This document shows, piece by piece, positions 1-6,256 of a stretch of DNA of 8,855 nucleotides. How positions within the stretch are numbered: the stretch's first letter is position 1; each line of letters opens with the position of its first letter. The DNA is from JABMPJ01 sp964345005 (lineage in GTDB: Bacteria > Verrucomicrobiota > Kiritimatiellia > UBA8416 > JABMPJ01), in contig CAYFPQ010000103.1 of the NCBI GenBank assembly GCA_964345005.1, positions 1-8,855 of the forward strand, read 5' to 3'. Below the pieces are notes generated by a model, which was given only the letters and a program-made list of their open reading frames with translations, made no database searches and was not told the DNA's origin. The translations under genes were made by a program, and so were the position numbers.

Positions 1-84
1 ATTGACTTTGATGAAAACCCCATTTCAGGGGGTGGCGGTTTGCTCAGACCTCTGAGGTCAGGAAATGGCGCGTTCCGATCGTGA
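1..84 (+). CDS. 3' end of an unidentified protein (5' end outside the window)
   Basis: Frame 1 is open from the first base to a TGA at 82-84. It encodes 27 residues with a Gly-rich stretch (DENPISGGGGLL) and a basic, Ser-ending tail. The only support that this is a real gene end is its junction with the next gene: the TGA overlaps the next gene's GTG start (GTGA, 81-84) or its ATG (TGATG). The same tight coupling is seen at 3761-3764 and 6254-6258, so it looks like the style of this genome. A 27-codon open frame could occur by chance, and I do not recognise a family. The bases to the left would settle it. Confidence 0.4.
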   Translation: MDFDENPISGGGGLLRPLRSGNGAFRS

Positions 85-404
85 TGGAAAAGGCGACGGT
101 GCGCGGCAAGATCGTCGTTCTCGAAACACGCGTTGAGGAACGTACGATTATCCAGGGCCTCCGGGTGCAAGTGTGGACCTGGAAAGAGAATGCCGCCGGC
201 AAGACCGTCCCAGACAAACTTCTCCACGAGACGAAGACGGATCGTGATGGATTTTTCTCGCTACCGGTCATCGACAACGGCAACTACCTGCTGGTGGTTG
301 GCGACCTGTACCTCAAGCTCACCGTCGTGTCGCCAACGCTCGTCAAGACGGACCAGCGAGAACCAAAGATCCTGCTGATCCTGTTGCCCAAGGAAGTCAT
401 CTAG
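81..404 (+). CDS. Small beta-sandwich protein, carboxypeptidase regulatory-like
   Basis: This encodes 107 residues (106 if the ATG at 84 is used), with no signal peptide or membrane segment. The pattern of alternating beta strands with a central TKTDRDGFFSLPV turn (about residues 51-63), then DNGNYLLVVGDLYLKLTV, is the motif of carboxypeptidase-regulatory-like / transthyretin-type sandwich domains, where a 'TD.dG.f.l' turn precedes a 'G.Y.l.v' strand. The family is usually a module in larger extracytoplasmic proteins; alone and without a leader its role is unknown. An in-frame TGA at 12-14 limits the upstream extension. GTG 81 gives a 4-base overlap with the preceding stop and ATG 84 a 1-base overlap, and no strong Shine-Dalgarno decides between them. 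A perfect hairpin begins at its stop codon. Confidence 0.7.
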   Translation: MMEKATVRGKIVVLETRVEERTIIQGLRVQVWTWKENAAGKTVPDKLLHETKTDRDGFFSLPVIDNGNYLLVVGDLYLKLTVVSPTLVKTDQREPKILLILLPKEVI

Positions 405-428
405 CGATTCGAGCGTTGCTCGAATCGC
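404..428. terminator. Perfect 11-bp hairpin between convergent genes, no U-tract
   Basis: GCGATTCGAGC (404-414) and GCTCGAATCGC (418-428) form a perfect 11-bp stem around the loop GTT. The stem begins on the last base of the TAG stop of the 81-404 gene and lies between that gene and the convergent cysteine-rich gene ending at 466. Neither strand has a T-run after the stem, so it is not a canonical intrinsic terminator. It may act as a bidirectional 3'-end stabiliser or weak terminator. Confidence 0.45.
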
Positions 429-442
429 GATGTGGGGCCGCA

Positions 443-456
443 GGATACGCGATGCG
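443..456 (+). repeat. Heptad-repeat arm, left of the cysteine-rich gene
   Basis: GGATACGCGATGCG at 443-456 matches the reverse complement of 688-701 at 13 of 14 positions. It lies in a degenerate series of 7-base units starting at 440 (GCAGGAT, ACGCGAT, GCGGACG). Together with the array at 688-720 it brackets the small gene at 466-684 in inverted orientation. Confidence 0.45.
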
Positions 457-465
457 GACGCAGGT

Positions 466-684
466 CTAGTGTGAGCGCTTGTGCGGCGGCGGTCGCTTGC
501 CGCGCTTTGATTTTCCACGAGCACTACATCCGCCCTGCTTGCGGTTGAGGCATTGTGCACATCGGGCGTCACTGCACATCCGGCAACTGAAGCAGTCGGG
601 GCAGTTGTGCTTCTTCTGCTCTATGGGCTGGGGATCCGGCTGCCACACCAGACCGTCTAACCCACGTATCTTCACCCACGCCAT
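466..684 (-). CDS. Small cysteine-rich protein, probable metal binding
   Basis: This encodes 72 residues from ATG at 684. After an N-terminal MAWVKIRGLDGLVW segment comes a cysteine cluster, C28-x2-C31-x2-C34-x2-C37-x4-C42-x2-C45-x7-C53, followed by a strongly basic tail (residues 54-72) ending KRSH. The dense CxxC spacing suggests zinc or iron-sulfur binding, and the pattern CPDCxxCxxCSDxRCxxC resembles a family of short hypothetical proteins I have seen in other anaerobes, without a known function. The frame is open far upstream, but those codons run through the heptad repeats and the dehydrogenase gene, so they are not used. There is no clear Shine-Dalgarno; the repeat array sits where it should be. 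The gene lies 61 bases after the dehydrogenase on the same strand and may be cotranscribed. Confidence 0.7.
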   Translation of the reverse strand: MAWVKIRGLDGLVWQPDPQPIEQKKHNCPDCFSCRMCSDARCAQCLNRKQGGCSARGKSKRGKRPPPHKRSH

Positions 685-687
685 ACG

Positions 688-720
688 CGCATCCCGTATC
701 CCGTATCTCGTATCCCGTAT
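688..720 (-). repeat. Tandem heptanucleotide array (CCCGTAT on plus, ATACGGG on minus)
   Basis: Bases 693-720 are four abutting 7-base units on the plus strand: CCCGTAT, CCCGTAT, CTCGTAT and CCCGTAT, with one mismatch in 28 bases. The array continues at one end into GGGATGCGCG (minus strand), which gives the inverted match to 443-456. It fills most of the 61-base gap between the dehydrogenase stop (746) and the cysteine-rich start (684), including the place where a ribosome binding site would lie. Confidence 0.8.
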
Positions 721-745
721 CGACGAACACCGAAGACAACGTTCT

Positions 746-1861
746 TTACCCGAAATCGAACCGATACCCCTCGATTCCCAGCTCATCGCGCATCGTGATG
801 AGTTGCTTCTGCAGTTCGGGGCCGAGCGGAACACCGGAGTCCTTCCTTTCCAGCCAGGCCAGATGCTCCTTTTCGCCGCAGGTGTAGATCCGCTCGGCAC
901 CGGGGGCCTTCTGCGAGCCTCGCAGTGCGCGCAGGATATCGCCGGTCGTCTTCTTGAAGGGCTCCAGCTCGGTGAATGCCGAGATGTTGACGGCCATGAA
1001 GAAATGGCCCAGCCGATAGGGAACACGATTGCCATCGGCATCGAACCCGGAGAGCTGCTTCAAGAAGGCCCCCTGCTGTAGTGCCGCAGACAGGATCTCA
1101 GCCACAGTGGCAAAGCCGTAGCCCTTGTAGCCCGCCGTCTCTTCTCCGATACCGCCAACAGGAACCAGTGCCGCCGTACCGGCGACAAGCTCCTCGAGAA
1201 CGGATTTCGCGTCGGTGCGTGTCCGTCCATCACGATCGATCACCCATCCCTCCGGCAGCGGCTTGCCCTCGCGGGCGTACTGCTCGATCTTGCCGCGCTG
1301 TGAGACCGACGTCGCGTAGTCGTTGGTGAATACGAAGGGTTCGTCCGTAGGAATCCCGAATACCAGTGGATTGGTTCCCAACATGTTTTCCACGCCAAAA
1401 GTTGGGGCAATCGACGGGCGGGCATTTGTGCTGCACATCCCCATCATACCGGCCTCGCACGCCATCATCGGGTAGTAGCCGGCGATCCCGTAATGCGTCG
1501 AATTGCGCGCAACAACCGTACCGATGCCAAACTCCTCCGCCTTATCGATGGCCATCTGCATACAGCGTTTGGCAATCACCATCCCCATGCCATGATGGCC
1601 GTCAACGACGGCGGTCGCGGCCTGCTCGCGAACGATTTCAAACTCCGTCACCGGCTCCTGAATCTTGTGGTGGACGATTCGGTCGTAGTAAATGGGCTTG
1701 AGCCGCCCCACACCGTGCGAATCGATGCCGCGCTTGTCGGCCGTAATCAGCACGTCCGCACAGACCGCCGCATCCTCCGCCGGCACGCCCATCCCCTTGA
1801 ACACATCCACCATGAACGCTTCCATGGTGTTGAAGTCGAGATGGCAAACCTTGTCAGTCAT
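746..1861 (-). CDS. Ldh2/MDH2-family NAD(P)-dependent malate/L-lactate-type dehydrogenase
   Basis: This encodes 371 residues, close to the usual 330-370 for the family, which oxidises 2-hydroxy acids (malate, lactate, sulfolactate, ureidoglycolate) with NAD(P) and is unrelated to the classical Rossmann-fold lactate dehydrogenases. Visible family motifs are DSHGVGRL (residues 47-54, with the catalytic-type His49), NSTHYGIAGYY (120-130, His123), an NMLGTNPLVFGIP segment (159-171), GYKGYGFATVAEIL (244-257), and a C-terminal GEKEHLAWLERKDSGVPL block (329-346). The ATG at 1861 is preceded by AAAGGAA at about 9-10 bases; the nine codons upstream from 1888 lack such a site. The substrate cannot be read from sequence. 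The gene follows pabB on the same strand, separated by the heptad-repeat element, and has no evident pathway link to it. Confidence 0.92.
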   Translation of the reverse strand: MTDKVCHLDFNTMEAFMVDVFKGMGVPAEDAAVCADVLITADKRGIDSHGVGRLKPIYYDRIVHHKIQEPVTEFEIVREQAATAVVDGHHGMGMVIAKRCMQMAIDKAEEFGIGTVVARNSTHYGIAGYYPMMACEAGMMGMCSTNARPSIAPTFGVENMLGTNPLVFGIPTDEPFVFTNDYATSVSQRGKIEQYAREGKPLPEGWVIDRDGRTRTDAKSVLEELVAGTAALVPVGGIGEETAGYKGYGFATVAEILSAALQQGAFLKQLSGFDADGNRVPYRLGHFFMAVNISAFTELEPFKKTTGDILRALRGSQKAPGAERIYTCGEKEHLAWLERKDSGVPLGPELQKQLITMRDELGIEGYRFDFG

Positions 1862-1895
1862 AGTCCAAATTCCTTTCTCTGTCCGCACACTTTCA

Positions 1896-2035
1896 ACTCA
1901 ATATCCAACATCCAACAAGGAACAGCCAATGTCCAAGTGCGAGCTGCTCGCGAATGGGAAGACCTTCGGCCCAGCCATTCTCCTGCTTCGATCACTTGGG
2001 AGTTGGACATTCCTTGTTGGATATTGGGTGTTCTA
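1896..2035. repeat. Dispersed-type element: inverted heptad-repeat arms around a structured core
   Basis: The left arm (1900-1937, plus strand) reads in 7-base steps as AATATCC, AACATCC, AACAAGG, AACAGCC, AATGTCC, then AAG. The right arm (about 1996-2034, minus strand) reads AACACCC, AATATCC, AACAAGG, AATGTCC, AACTCCC, then AAG. The arms are thus imperfect inverted copies with the same heptad phase. The core (1938-1995) holds a palindrome, GCGAGC-T-GCTCGC (1939-1951), and a second stem, GAATGG (1952-1957) with CCATTC (1975-1980). The element lies between pabB and the dehydrogenase gene and overlaps the last codons of pabB. I infer a non-coding, mobile or structured repeat of the kind that is multicopy in some PVC genomes. 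Only one copy is in this window. Confidence 0.75.
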
Positions 2036-3764
2036 CCGATATATCCCACATGCCTCTTACCGAGTTCGCCAGACACACCCGCGTGCATCGCGCCAGATCG
2101 TCTCGCCGCACTGCGGCTTCGCTCACGGCGCCGCTCGCCAACAGGAACTCACGGTAGACACCGGGGAGCAGCCCGCAACGCACGGGCGGCGTCACCAGTT
2201 TGCCATCCAGCTCTGCGACCACGTTCGCGATCGTCGACTCGGTGAGTTCGCCTGCCGAGTTCCACAACAGCACGTCATCCACATCCGAACGAGTCGCACG
2301 CGCCTCTTCATATACCTTACGATGCGTGGTCTTGTGAAACAGGAATCGGTTCTCAGAGTCAATCGCCCGGTCGGCAAGACCCACGCGGTATGGCTCCGGC
2401 AAGGGGTGCAGTTTCGCACTGGTGACGGTCACATTGCTGCCTGCACCCACCGTGAGCCGGACTTTGTGCGGCTCGTCTGCCAGACGTCCGGCTTCGGCTT
2501 CGAGCGCATGCCTGATCGCGTCCATATCGACGGACCAGCCGAAGTAGTCGGCCGATGCCTTCAAACGCGCCACGTGTTTTTCGGGCAGCAGGTAGCCGGT
2601 GCCCGGCATCCAGAGCAGCGACTCCAATAGCTCGAACGTCGGCACAGGGGTTCGCAGCACCGCCGCCTTGGTATAACACTCGGCCAGCTCGGCGCTCTTG
2701 CAGCTATCCCATACGATCCCGCCCCCTACCCCATACTCGACTTCTCCACGCGCCCGGTCCACAAGGGCAGACCGAATCGCCACATTGAACTGGGCATCGC
2801 GGCCCGGGGCGAGGTAGCCGATCGTGCCGGTATAGATGTGGCGGGGCGAGTCCTCGAGTTCCGTGATGATCTCCATCGTGTGTGCTTTGGGCGCACCGGT
2901 GATGGATGCCGCCGGAAAGATGGCCCGGAAGATCTCCGCCAGCCCGGCATCCGTCTCCCCATGCACCGTGCTTGTCATCTGCAGCACCGTCGGATACCGC
3001 TCGATGTCGAATAGCTGCGCGACCTCAACCGTACCGGCGTCCGCGATCCGACCGAGATCGTTCCGTACCATGTCGACAATCATCACGTTCTCCGCGCGGT
3101 CTTTGGCCGACTGCTGCAGCTCGTGCGCACGCGCCACATCTTCGGCAGGCCAGCGGCCCCGTGGACGCGTGCCCTTCATGGGACGCGAGACGATATCCCG
3201 CCCGCTGAGTCGGAAGAAGAGCTCGGGGGAAGCACTGCATAAGACCCAGTCGCCGATATCAACATAGGCCGCATAACCGTTCGGCGATCCGCCCACCATG
3301 CGACAGAAGAGTGCCCACGTGTCCTCCGGCGCATCCGCGCGCAACCGGAAAGAGAAGTTAACCTGGTAGGTGTCGCCCGCTGCGATGTAGTCGCGCACTC
3401 GTGCGATCGCCGCATGGTACTGCGCGTCGTCGAGCGACGGCACCCATTCCTGCGCGCAAGCTTCGTCCCCGACTTCGGGAGGGTCAACCGGCTCGCCCCC
3501 CGCATAGAGGCCAAACCAAGCCAGTGGGAAATCGCTCGGTGGGTGGGTCTTCAACGCCGGATCGCACGCTGCCGCGGCCTCGTAGGCAACGAATCCCGCA
3601 ACCGTGAGTCCCTCTTGCTCAACGGCCGCTTCGGCAGCTTCGAGCAAAGGGATAACCTCGGACAAATCGCGCGCCACGAGGATACGACAGGGATCGCTGA
3701 AGCGAAGCCAGCGTTTGCGCCATGGATCCTGCAGTACGATGCTGTTGGCGTTCGGTCGACTCAC
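1992..3764 (-). CDS. pabB: Bifunctional aminodeoxychorismate synthase component I / aminodeoxychorismate lyase (PabB-PabC fusion)
   Basis: This encodes 590 residues. Residues about 110-370 are the chorismate-binding domain: GDTYQVNFSFRL (130-141), SASPELFFRL (177-186), PMKGTRPRG (195-203), AENVMIVDMVRNDLG (224-238), the AASITGAPKAHTMEI segment (285-299) and YGVGGGIVWDS (344-354). Lys197 in MKGT marks PabB rather than anthranilate synthase TrpE, which has Ala there. Residues about 375-575 are a class IV PLP aminotransferase-fold lyase, with probable PLP lysine K478 (FHKTTHRKVYEE) and ELTESTIANV (506-515). Together the domains convert chorismate to 4-aminobenzoate for folate, needing a PabA glutaminase not seen here. 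The GTG start at 3764 overlaps the preceding gene's TGA (GTGA), indicating translational coupling. The last 14 residues (VEHPISNKECPTPK) and the stop are encoded by the heptad repeat. Confidence 0.93.
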   Translation of the reverse strand: MSRPNANSIVLQDPWRKRWLRFSDPCRILVARDLSEVIPLLEAAEAAVEQEGLTVAGFVAYEAAAACDPALKTHPPSDFPLAWFGLYAGGEPVDPPEVGDEACAQEWVPSLDDAQYHAAIARVRDYIAAGDTYQVNFSFRLRADAPEDTWALFCRMVGGSPNGYAAYVDIGDWVLCSASPELFFRLSGRDIVSRPMKGTRPRGRWPAEDVARAHELQQSAKDRAENVMIVDMVRNDLGRIADAGTVEVAQLFDIERYPTVLQMTSTVHGETDAGLAEIFRAIFPAASITGAPKAHTMEIITELEDSPRHIYTGTIGYLAPGRDAQFNVAIRSALVDRARGEVEYGVGGGIVWDSCKSAELAECYTKAAVLRTPVPTFELLESLLWMPGTGYLLPEKHVARLKASADYFGWSVDMDAIRHALEAEAGRLADEPHKVRLTVGAGSNVTVTSAKLHPLPEPYRVGLADRAIDSENRFLFHKTTHRKVYEEARATRSDVDDVLLWNSAGELTESTIANVVAELDGKLVTPPVRCGLLPGVYREFLLASGAVSEAAVRRDDLARCTRVCLANSVRGMWDISVEHPISNKECPTPK

Positions 3765-4294
3765 GCGAGACCCAGCATGTGCCGAACCTTCTCACGGCAG
3801 GCAATGATGTGACTGTCCGGCATGTCTACCTCGGCCATCGTACTGACAAGGGTATCGTCATCCACATCCAGCATGGAAACGATGCTGATCACTTCCTTGT
3901 CGTGCGCGTCTTCCGTCGACTGCAGCAGCTCCATGGTCGGAATGTGGTCAACATATCGTTTCTCGACCCACGGCCGCATCTCCTCGTCCGGGACCTGGCA
4001 GAAACAGTGCGTCGGATCGACAAAGCCGGATTCCGACAGCCGGATGCGCCCTCCCGGTCGTTCGTAGGGCGCCGGCTCATGTTCGGGTTCCGGCATCATC
4101 TCGGGGATCTTGGCAAACTTGAGCGCGAGGAGGATAACGACGGTCCAAGTCACCCCCGTCAACATGAAGCACGGCCCCACGACCAACAGGGCAAACTCGT
4201 TCGTTACCTTGCCGATAAGCAAGAATGCTATCCCCAGCAGAAAGCTGACCGCGCCGACCGCCAGAAACGTGACCCGCTGTTTCCGCCCGATCAT
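3761..4294 (-). CDS. Unknown two-TM membrane protein with a cytoplasmic tail
   Basis: This encodes 177 residues. Two hydrophobic helices, about residues 8-28 and 33-58, form a hairpin after a basic start (MIGRKQR), so by the positive-inside rule both ends are probably cytoplasmic. A Pro/Glu-rich stretch (64-80, PEPEHEPAP) leads to a soluble acidic C-terminal region that includes FVDPTHCFCQVPDEEMRPWVE and DVDDD. I recognise no family. ATG 4294 is preceded by AAGGAG at about 9 bases. The stop TGA (3761-3763) overlaps the GTG of pabB, so the two are likely translated together. Upstream, 80 bases away on the same strand, lies the DUF6868-like gene. Linkage to pabB may be positional only. Confidence 0.75.
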   Translation of the reverse strand: MIGRKQRVTFLAVGAVSFLLGIAFLLIGKVTNEFALLVVGPCFMLTGVTWTVVILLALKFAKIPEMMPEPEHEPAPYERPGGRIRLSESGFVDPTHCFCQVPDEEMRPWVEKRYVDHIPTMELLQSTEDAHDKEVISIVSMLDVDDDTLVSTMAEVDMPDSHIIACREKVRHMLGLA

Positions 4295-4374
4295 TTCAGA
4301 ATGCTCCTTCCAGTCATACCTGGAGACTAGGTCTCCCCTCGCCTCAGTTCAATGCCCTTTATCGGCCACCTACA

Positions 4375-4617
4375 TCACGTCATGATGACCAGTGCGACGT
4401 ACGGGATAACGTTGAAGACGAACCAAAGCATCTTGTAGACGCCGAGGAATCCGTAGAGCATGGCGTTAAACGTGTCGCGCGGTATGTCGTACCACTTGCT
4501 GTGTACGCGGTAGACCCAGTCGGTACCCCGGCAGCAGAGAATGAACGAGAGGATCAGCAACGAGCCATTCAGGATCGTGCACCACATGAAGAAGGTTCGT
4601 ATTGCAGCAATATCCAT
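4375..4617 (-). CDS. DUF6868-like small membrane protein
   Basis: This encodes 80 residues with two hydrophobic helices (about residues 8-29 and 54-79) joined by a polar loop, WVYRVHSKWYDIPRDTFNAM. The layout (an N-terminal 'IRTFFMWCTILNGSLLILSF' helix, a D-W-[VI]-Y-R-x-H-x-K-W loop, then YKxLxxxFNxxPYxAL) is what I remember of DUF6868, a family of about 80 residues with no known function. A strong Shine-Dalgarno, AAGGAGG, lies 6 bases before ATG 4617. It is the first gene of the minus-strand cluster, next to the divergent promoter region. The 80-base gap to the next gene holds only a short 6-bp hairpin (4322-4336) without a T-run. Confidence 0.82.
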   Translation of the reverse strand: MDIAAIRTFFMWCTILNGSLLILSFILCCRGTDWVYRVHSKWYDIPRDTFNAMLYGFLGVYKMLWFVFNVIPYVALVIMT

Positions 4618-4638
4618 GACACCCCTCCTTTTGCTGCT

Positions 4639-4667
4639 ACTTTACTGCCGATCGGGAGACGTCACAA
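4639..4667 (-). promoter_or_regulatory. Candidate sigma-70-type promoter for the minus-strand cluster
   Basis: On the minus strand, TTGTGA (4667-4662) and TAAAGT (4644-4639) are separated by exactly 17 bases; each matches the consensus at 4 of 6 positions. The spacer contains the 8-base palindrome CCGATCGG (4648-4655), a possible operator. The predicted leader to the AAGGAGG site would be only about 15 bases. This is a motif match by eye only. Confidence 0.3.
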
Positions 4668-4756
4668 TCCTTTCCTTCCTGGAGCTAGTCGCATAATCAC
4701 GCTAACCGATCAGGGAGGGATGTCTTGACTTCTTTGTCCTGCATGGGACACGGTTG

Positions 4757-4765
4757 TGCTATCTT
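4757..4765 (+). promoter_or_regulatory. Candidate extended -10 promoter for the Slam-FecR-CHASE2 operon
   Basis: TGC-TATCTT (4757-4765) fits an extended -10 element (TGn plus a TATAAT-like hexamer). A TTGTCC at 4734-4739 is 20 bases upstream, too far for a good -35, and TTGACT (4725-4730) is farther still. Transcription would start near 4772, giving a leader of about 45 bases. Weak evidence. Confidence 0.3.
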
Positions 4766-4816
4766 AAGTGTAATGCATGACTCGGATCTGCCTCGTGCGG
4801 GGCGGAAAGGATAGCG

Positions 4817-6256
4817 ATGCGCGGTTTGTTAGTGCTGTCGTGTGCGGCGGCCTTGGTGTTTGGGGTGTTTGCGCGGGCTGGGGCGCCCGCACGAAATACG
4901 GAGGGCGAGACGCCCTTTCAGGTGGCATTGCGGGAAGGCGACCGGGCAGAGGTCATGTCGCTACTGACCGAAACGGAAGCTGCCTACCACGAGACCTTCA
5001 CACGCGGCCCCGATCAGTCGAGATCACCGCTCCCGCGCCGCGAACTTGACCGGGCGTGGCACGTTCTGCTGGACCTCCTGCGAAAAAATCCCCGCCATGC
5101 TTCGCTCAACTTTGCGATCGGGGTGCTCGCCGAAAAGCGCAACGACCTGGCCCGGGCCGAACTCGCCTTCGAGCGCGTGCTGCAGGTCGCGCCGGGCAAT
5201 CACCGAGCCGGGCTGGAACTGGCACGGGTCTGTTCGCGGGCTGGTCGCGACGATGTCGCCCGACGCCACTATGAATATGTGCTTTCACAGACCCCCCCGG
5301 ACGCTGTGGCTCGCAATATCAGAAAGCAGCTGAGCGAACTGGGACGCGTGGATAAACGCCTCCACGTCTCGGCGCGCATCGATGCAGGCACCATTGCCGA
5401 CGACAACGTCAACGTCGGCCCCCGGGATGATGTGATTGCGGTCTTTCCCCTCACCGTCGGCTCAACCCTCTTCACCGAACTTTCGGTGGCCCCGGAGTCC
5501 CAGCCCATCGAAGTGAGCGGCGCCTATGCCGCCGCCACCCTGGAGATGCTCTACGATTTCGGACGCTCCGGCGGATGGGGACTGACGACCGATCTGAACT
5601 ACTACGAGAACTGGCTGGATGAGACAGAAGAGGAATCTCGCCTCGTCAAGGCCGCCTTCGGTGCCAAGCGAGCCGCCAAGCGGAGTCTCGCGAAGGGCGA
5701 ATTGTACGCGCGGCGCATCTGGCTGGGATCCGATCCGCTCGTTGATGCGATCGGTCTGCAGCCAGTCTACTTGCACAGATTCAAGCCTGCGGGGCGCACC
5801 TTGTATTGGATTTCGGCGGTGCAGATGGAACAGCGCGATTACGACACGCGCAATGCCTATGATGGGCTCTTCCTCGGGATCGAGCAGACGGTCCGGCTGA
5901 TGGTGACTGACCACGCGTCGGTCTACGCCGGATTGCGCGGGGCACACAACGACGCCGATGCGGCCGTCTTCGCCTACCGAGGCCTTTCGGGAGTCACGGG
6001 CGCCACCTTTACCTGGAAGCGTCTGCGCCTGTATGCCTCGGCCCGCTACACACACAACGACTATGATGAGCGCGAGACGCTCGCGCCGCGCGATCGTGTC
6101 GACAAGATCTGGCTGCTCAACGCCAAAGCCCGGCTGCAGCTCTTTGGAAACACAGGGATCGAAGTCAAGCAACAGCACACGGGGAGCGACTCCACGTTCG
6201 ATCTGTACGACTATGAACGCAACGTGACCATGGTGGGTCTGTGGGGGAGGTTCTGA
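4817..6256 (+). CDS. Slam-like (surface lipoprotein assembly modifier, DUF560) outer-membrane protein: TPR domain plus beta-barrel
   Basis: This encodes 479 residues. A signal peptide (hydrophobic 3-18, cleavage likely after ARAGA, about residue 23) is followed by a helical TPR region (about 75-175; NPRHASLNFAIGVLAEKRND and the AFERVLQVAP helix). It ends with TPPDAVARNIRKQLSEL, the characteristic join into the barrel of Slam proteins. From about 183, with the family-like 'DAGTIADDNVNVG', the protein alternates beta strands rich in Tyr, Trp and Arg and ends in Phe (GLWGRF), the usual outer-membrane barrel terminus. Slam proteins export surface lipoproteins or soluble proteins across the outer membrane, and cargo genes are commonly adjacent. 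ATG 4817 follows AAAGGA (4806-4811) by 5 bases. Its TGA overlaps the next ATG (TGATG), so the FecR protein is translationally coupled. The DUF560 call is from pattern memory. Confidence 0.8.
   Translation: MRGLLVLSCAAALVFGVFARAGAPARNTEGETPFQVALREGDRAEVMSLLTETEAAYHETFTRGPDQSRSPLPRRELDRAWHVLLDLLRKNPRHASLNFAIGVLAEKRNDLARAELAFERVLQVAPGNHRAGLELARVCSRAGRDDVARRHYEYVLSQTPPDAVARNIRKQLSELGRVDKRLHVSARIDAGTIADDNVNVGPRDDVIAVFPLTVGSTLFTELSVAPESQPIEVSGAYAAATLEMLYDFGRSGGWGLTTDLNYYENWLDETEEESRLVKAAFGAKRAAKRSLAKGELYARRIWLGSDPLVDAIGLQPVYLHRFKPAGRTLYWISAVQMEQRDYDTRNAYDGLFLGIEQTVRLMVTDHASVYAGLRGAHNDADAAVFAYRGLSGVTGATFTWKRLRLYASARYTHNDYDERETLAPRDRVDKIWLLNAKARLQLFGNTGIEVKQQHTGSDSTFDLYDYERNVTMVGLWGRF
6246..6250 (+). 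promoter_or_regulatory. Shine-Dalgarno that fixes the FecR-protein start at 6256
   Basis: GGAGG (6246-6250), within a longer GGGGGAGG run, lies 5 bases before ATG 6256 and inside the end of the upstream gene. It favours ATG 6256 over GTG 6241 (which would precede the site) and over ATG 6277 inside the heptad array. Confidence 0.65.

Noticed and set aside
1858..2088. A 76-codon minus-strand frame reading NIQQGMSNSQ ... WMLDIE
   Set aside because: This is the translation of the heptad-repeat element. Such frames are often annotated as hypothetical proteins, but the 7-base periodicity explains the sequence.
1692..2630. A 312-codon plus-strand frame, with others at 1493-2245, 479-1081 and 3722-4330
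   Set aside because: All lie antisense to the dehydrogenase, pabB or 177-residue genes, cross gene boundaries and repeats, and show low-complexity Arg/Pro/Ser-rich translations.
1992..3764. Anthranilate synthase component I (TrpE) for the chorismate-binding protein
   Set aside because: It has Lys197 in MKGT, as in PabB, and is fused to an aminodeoxychorismate-lyase-like PLP domain.
4322..4336. GGAGAC-TAG-GTCTCC hairpin as a terminator between the two small membrane-protein genes
   Set aside because: Only 6 bp, with no T-run on the minus strand after it; too weak to claim.
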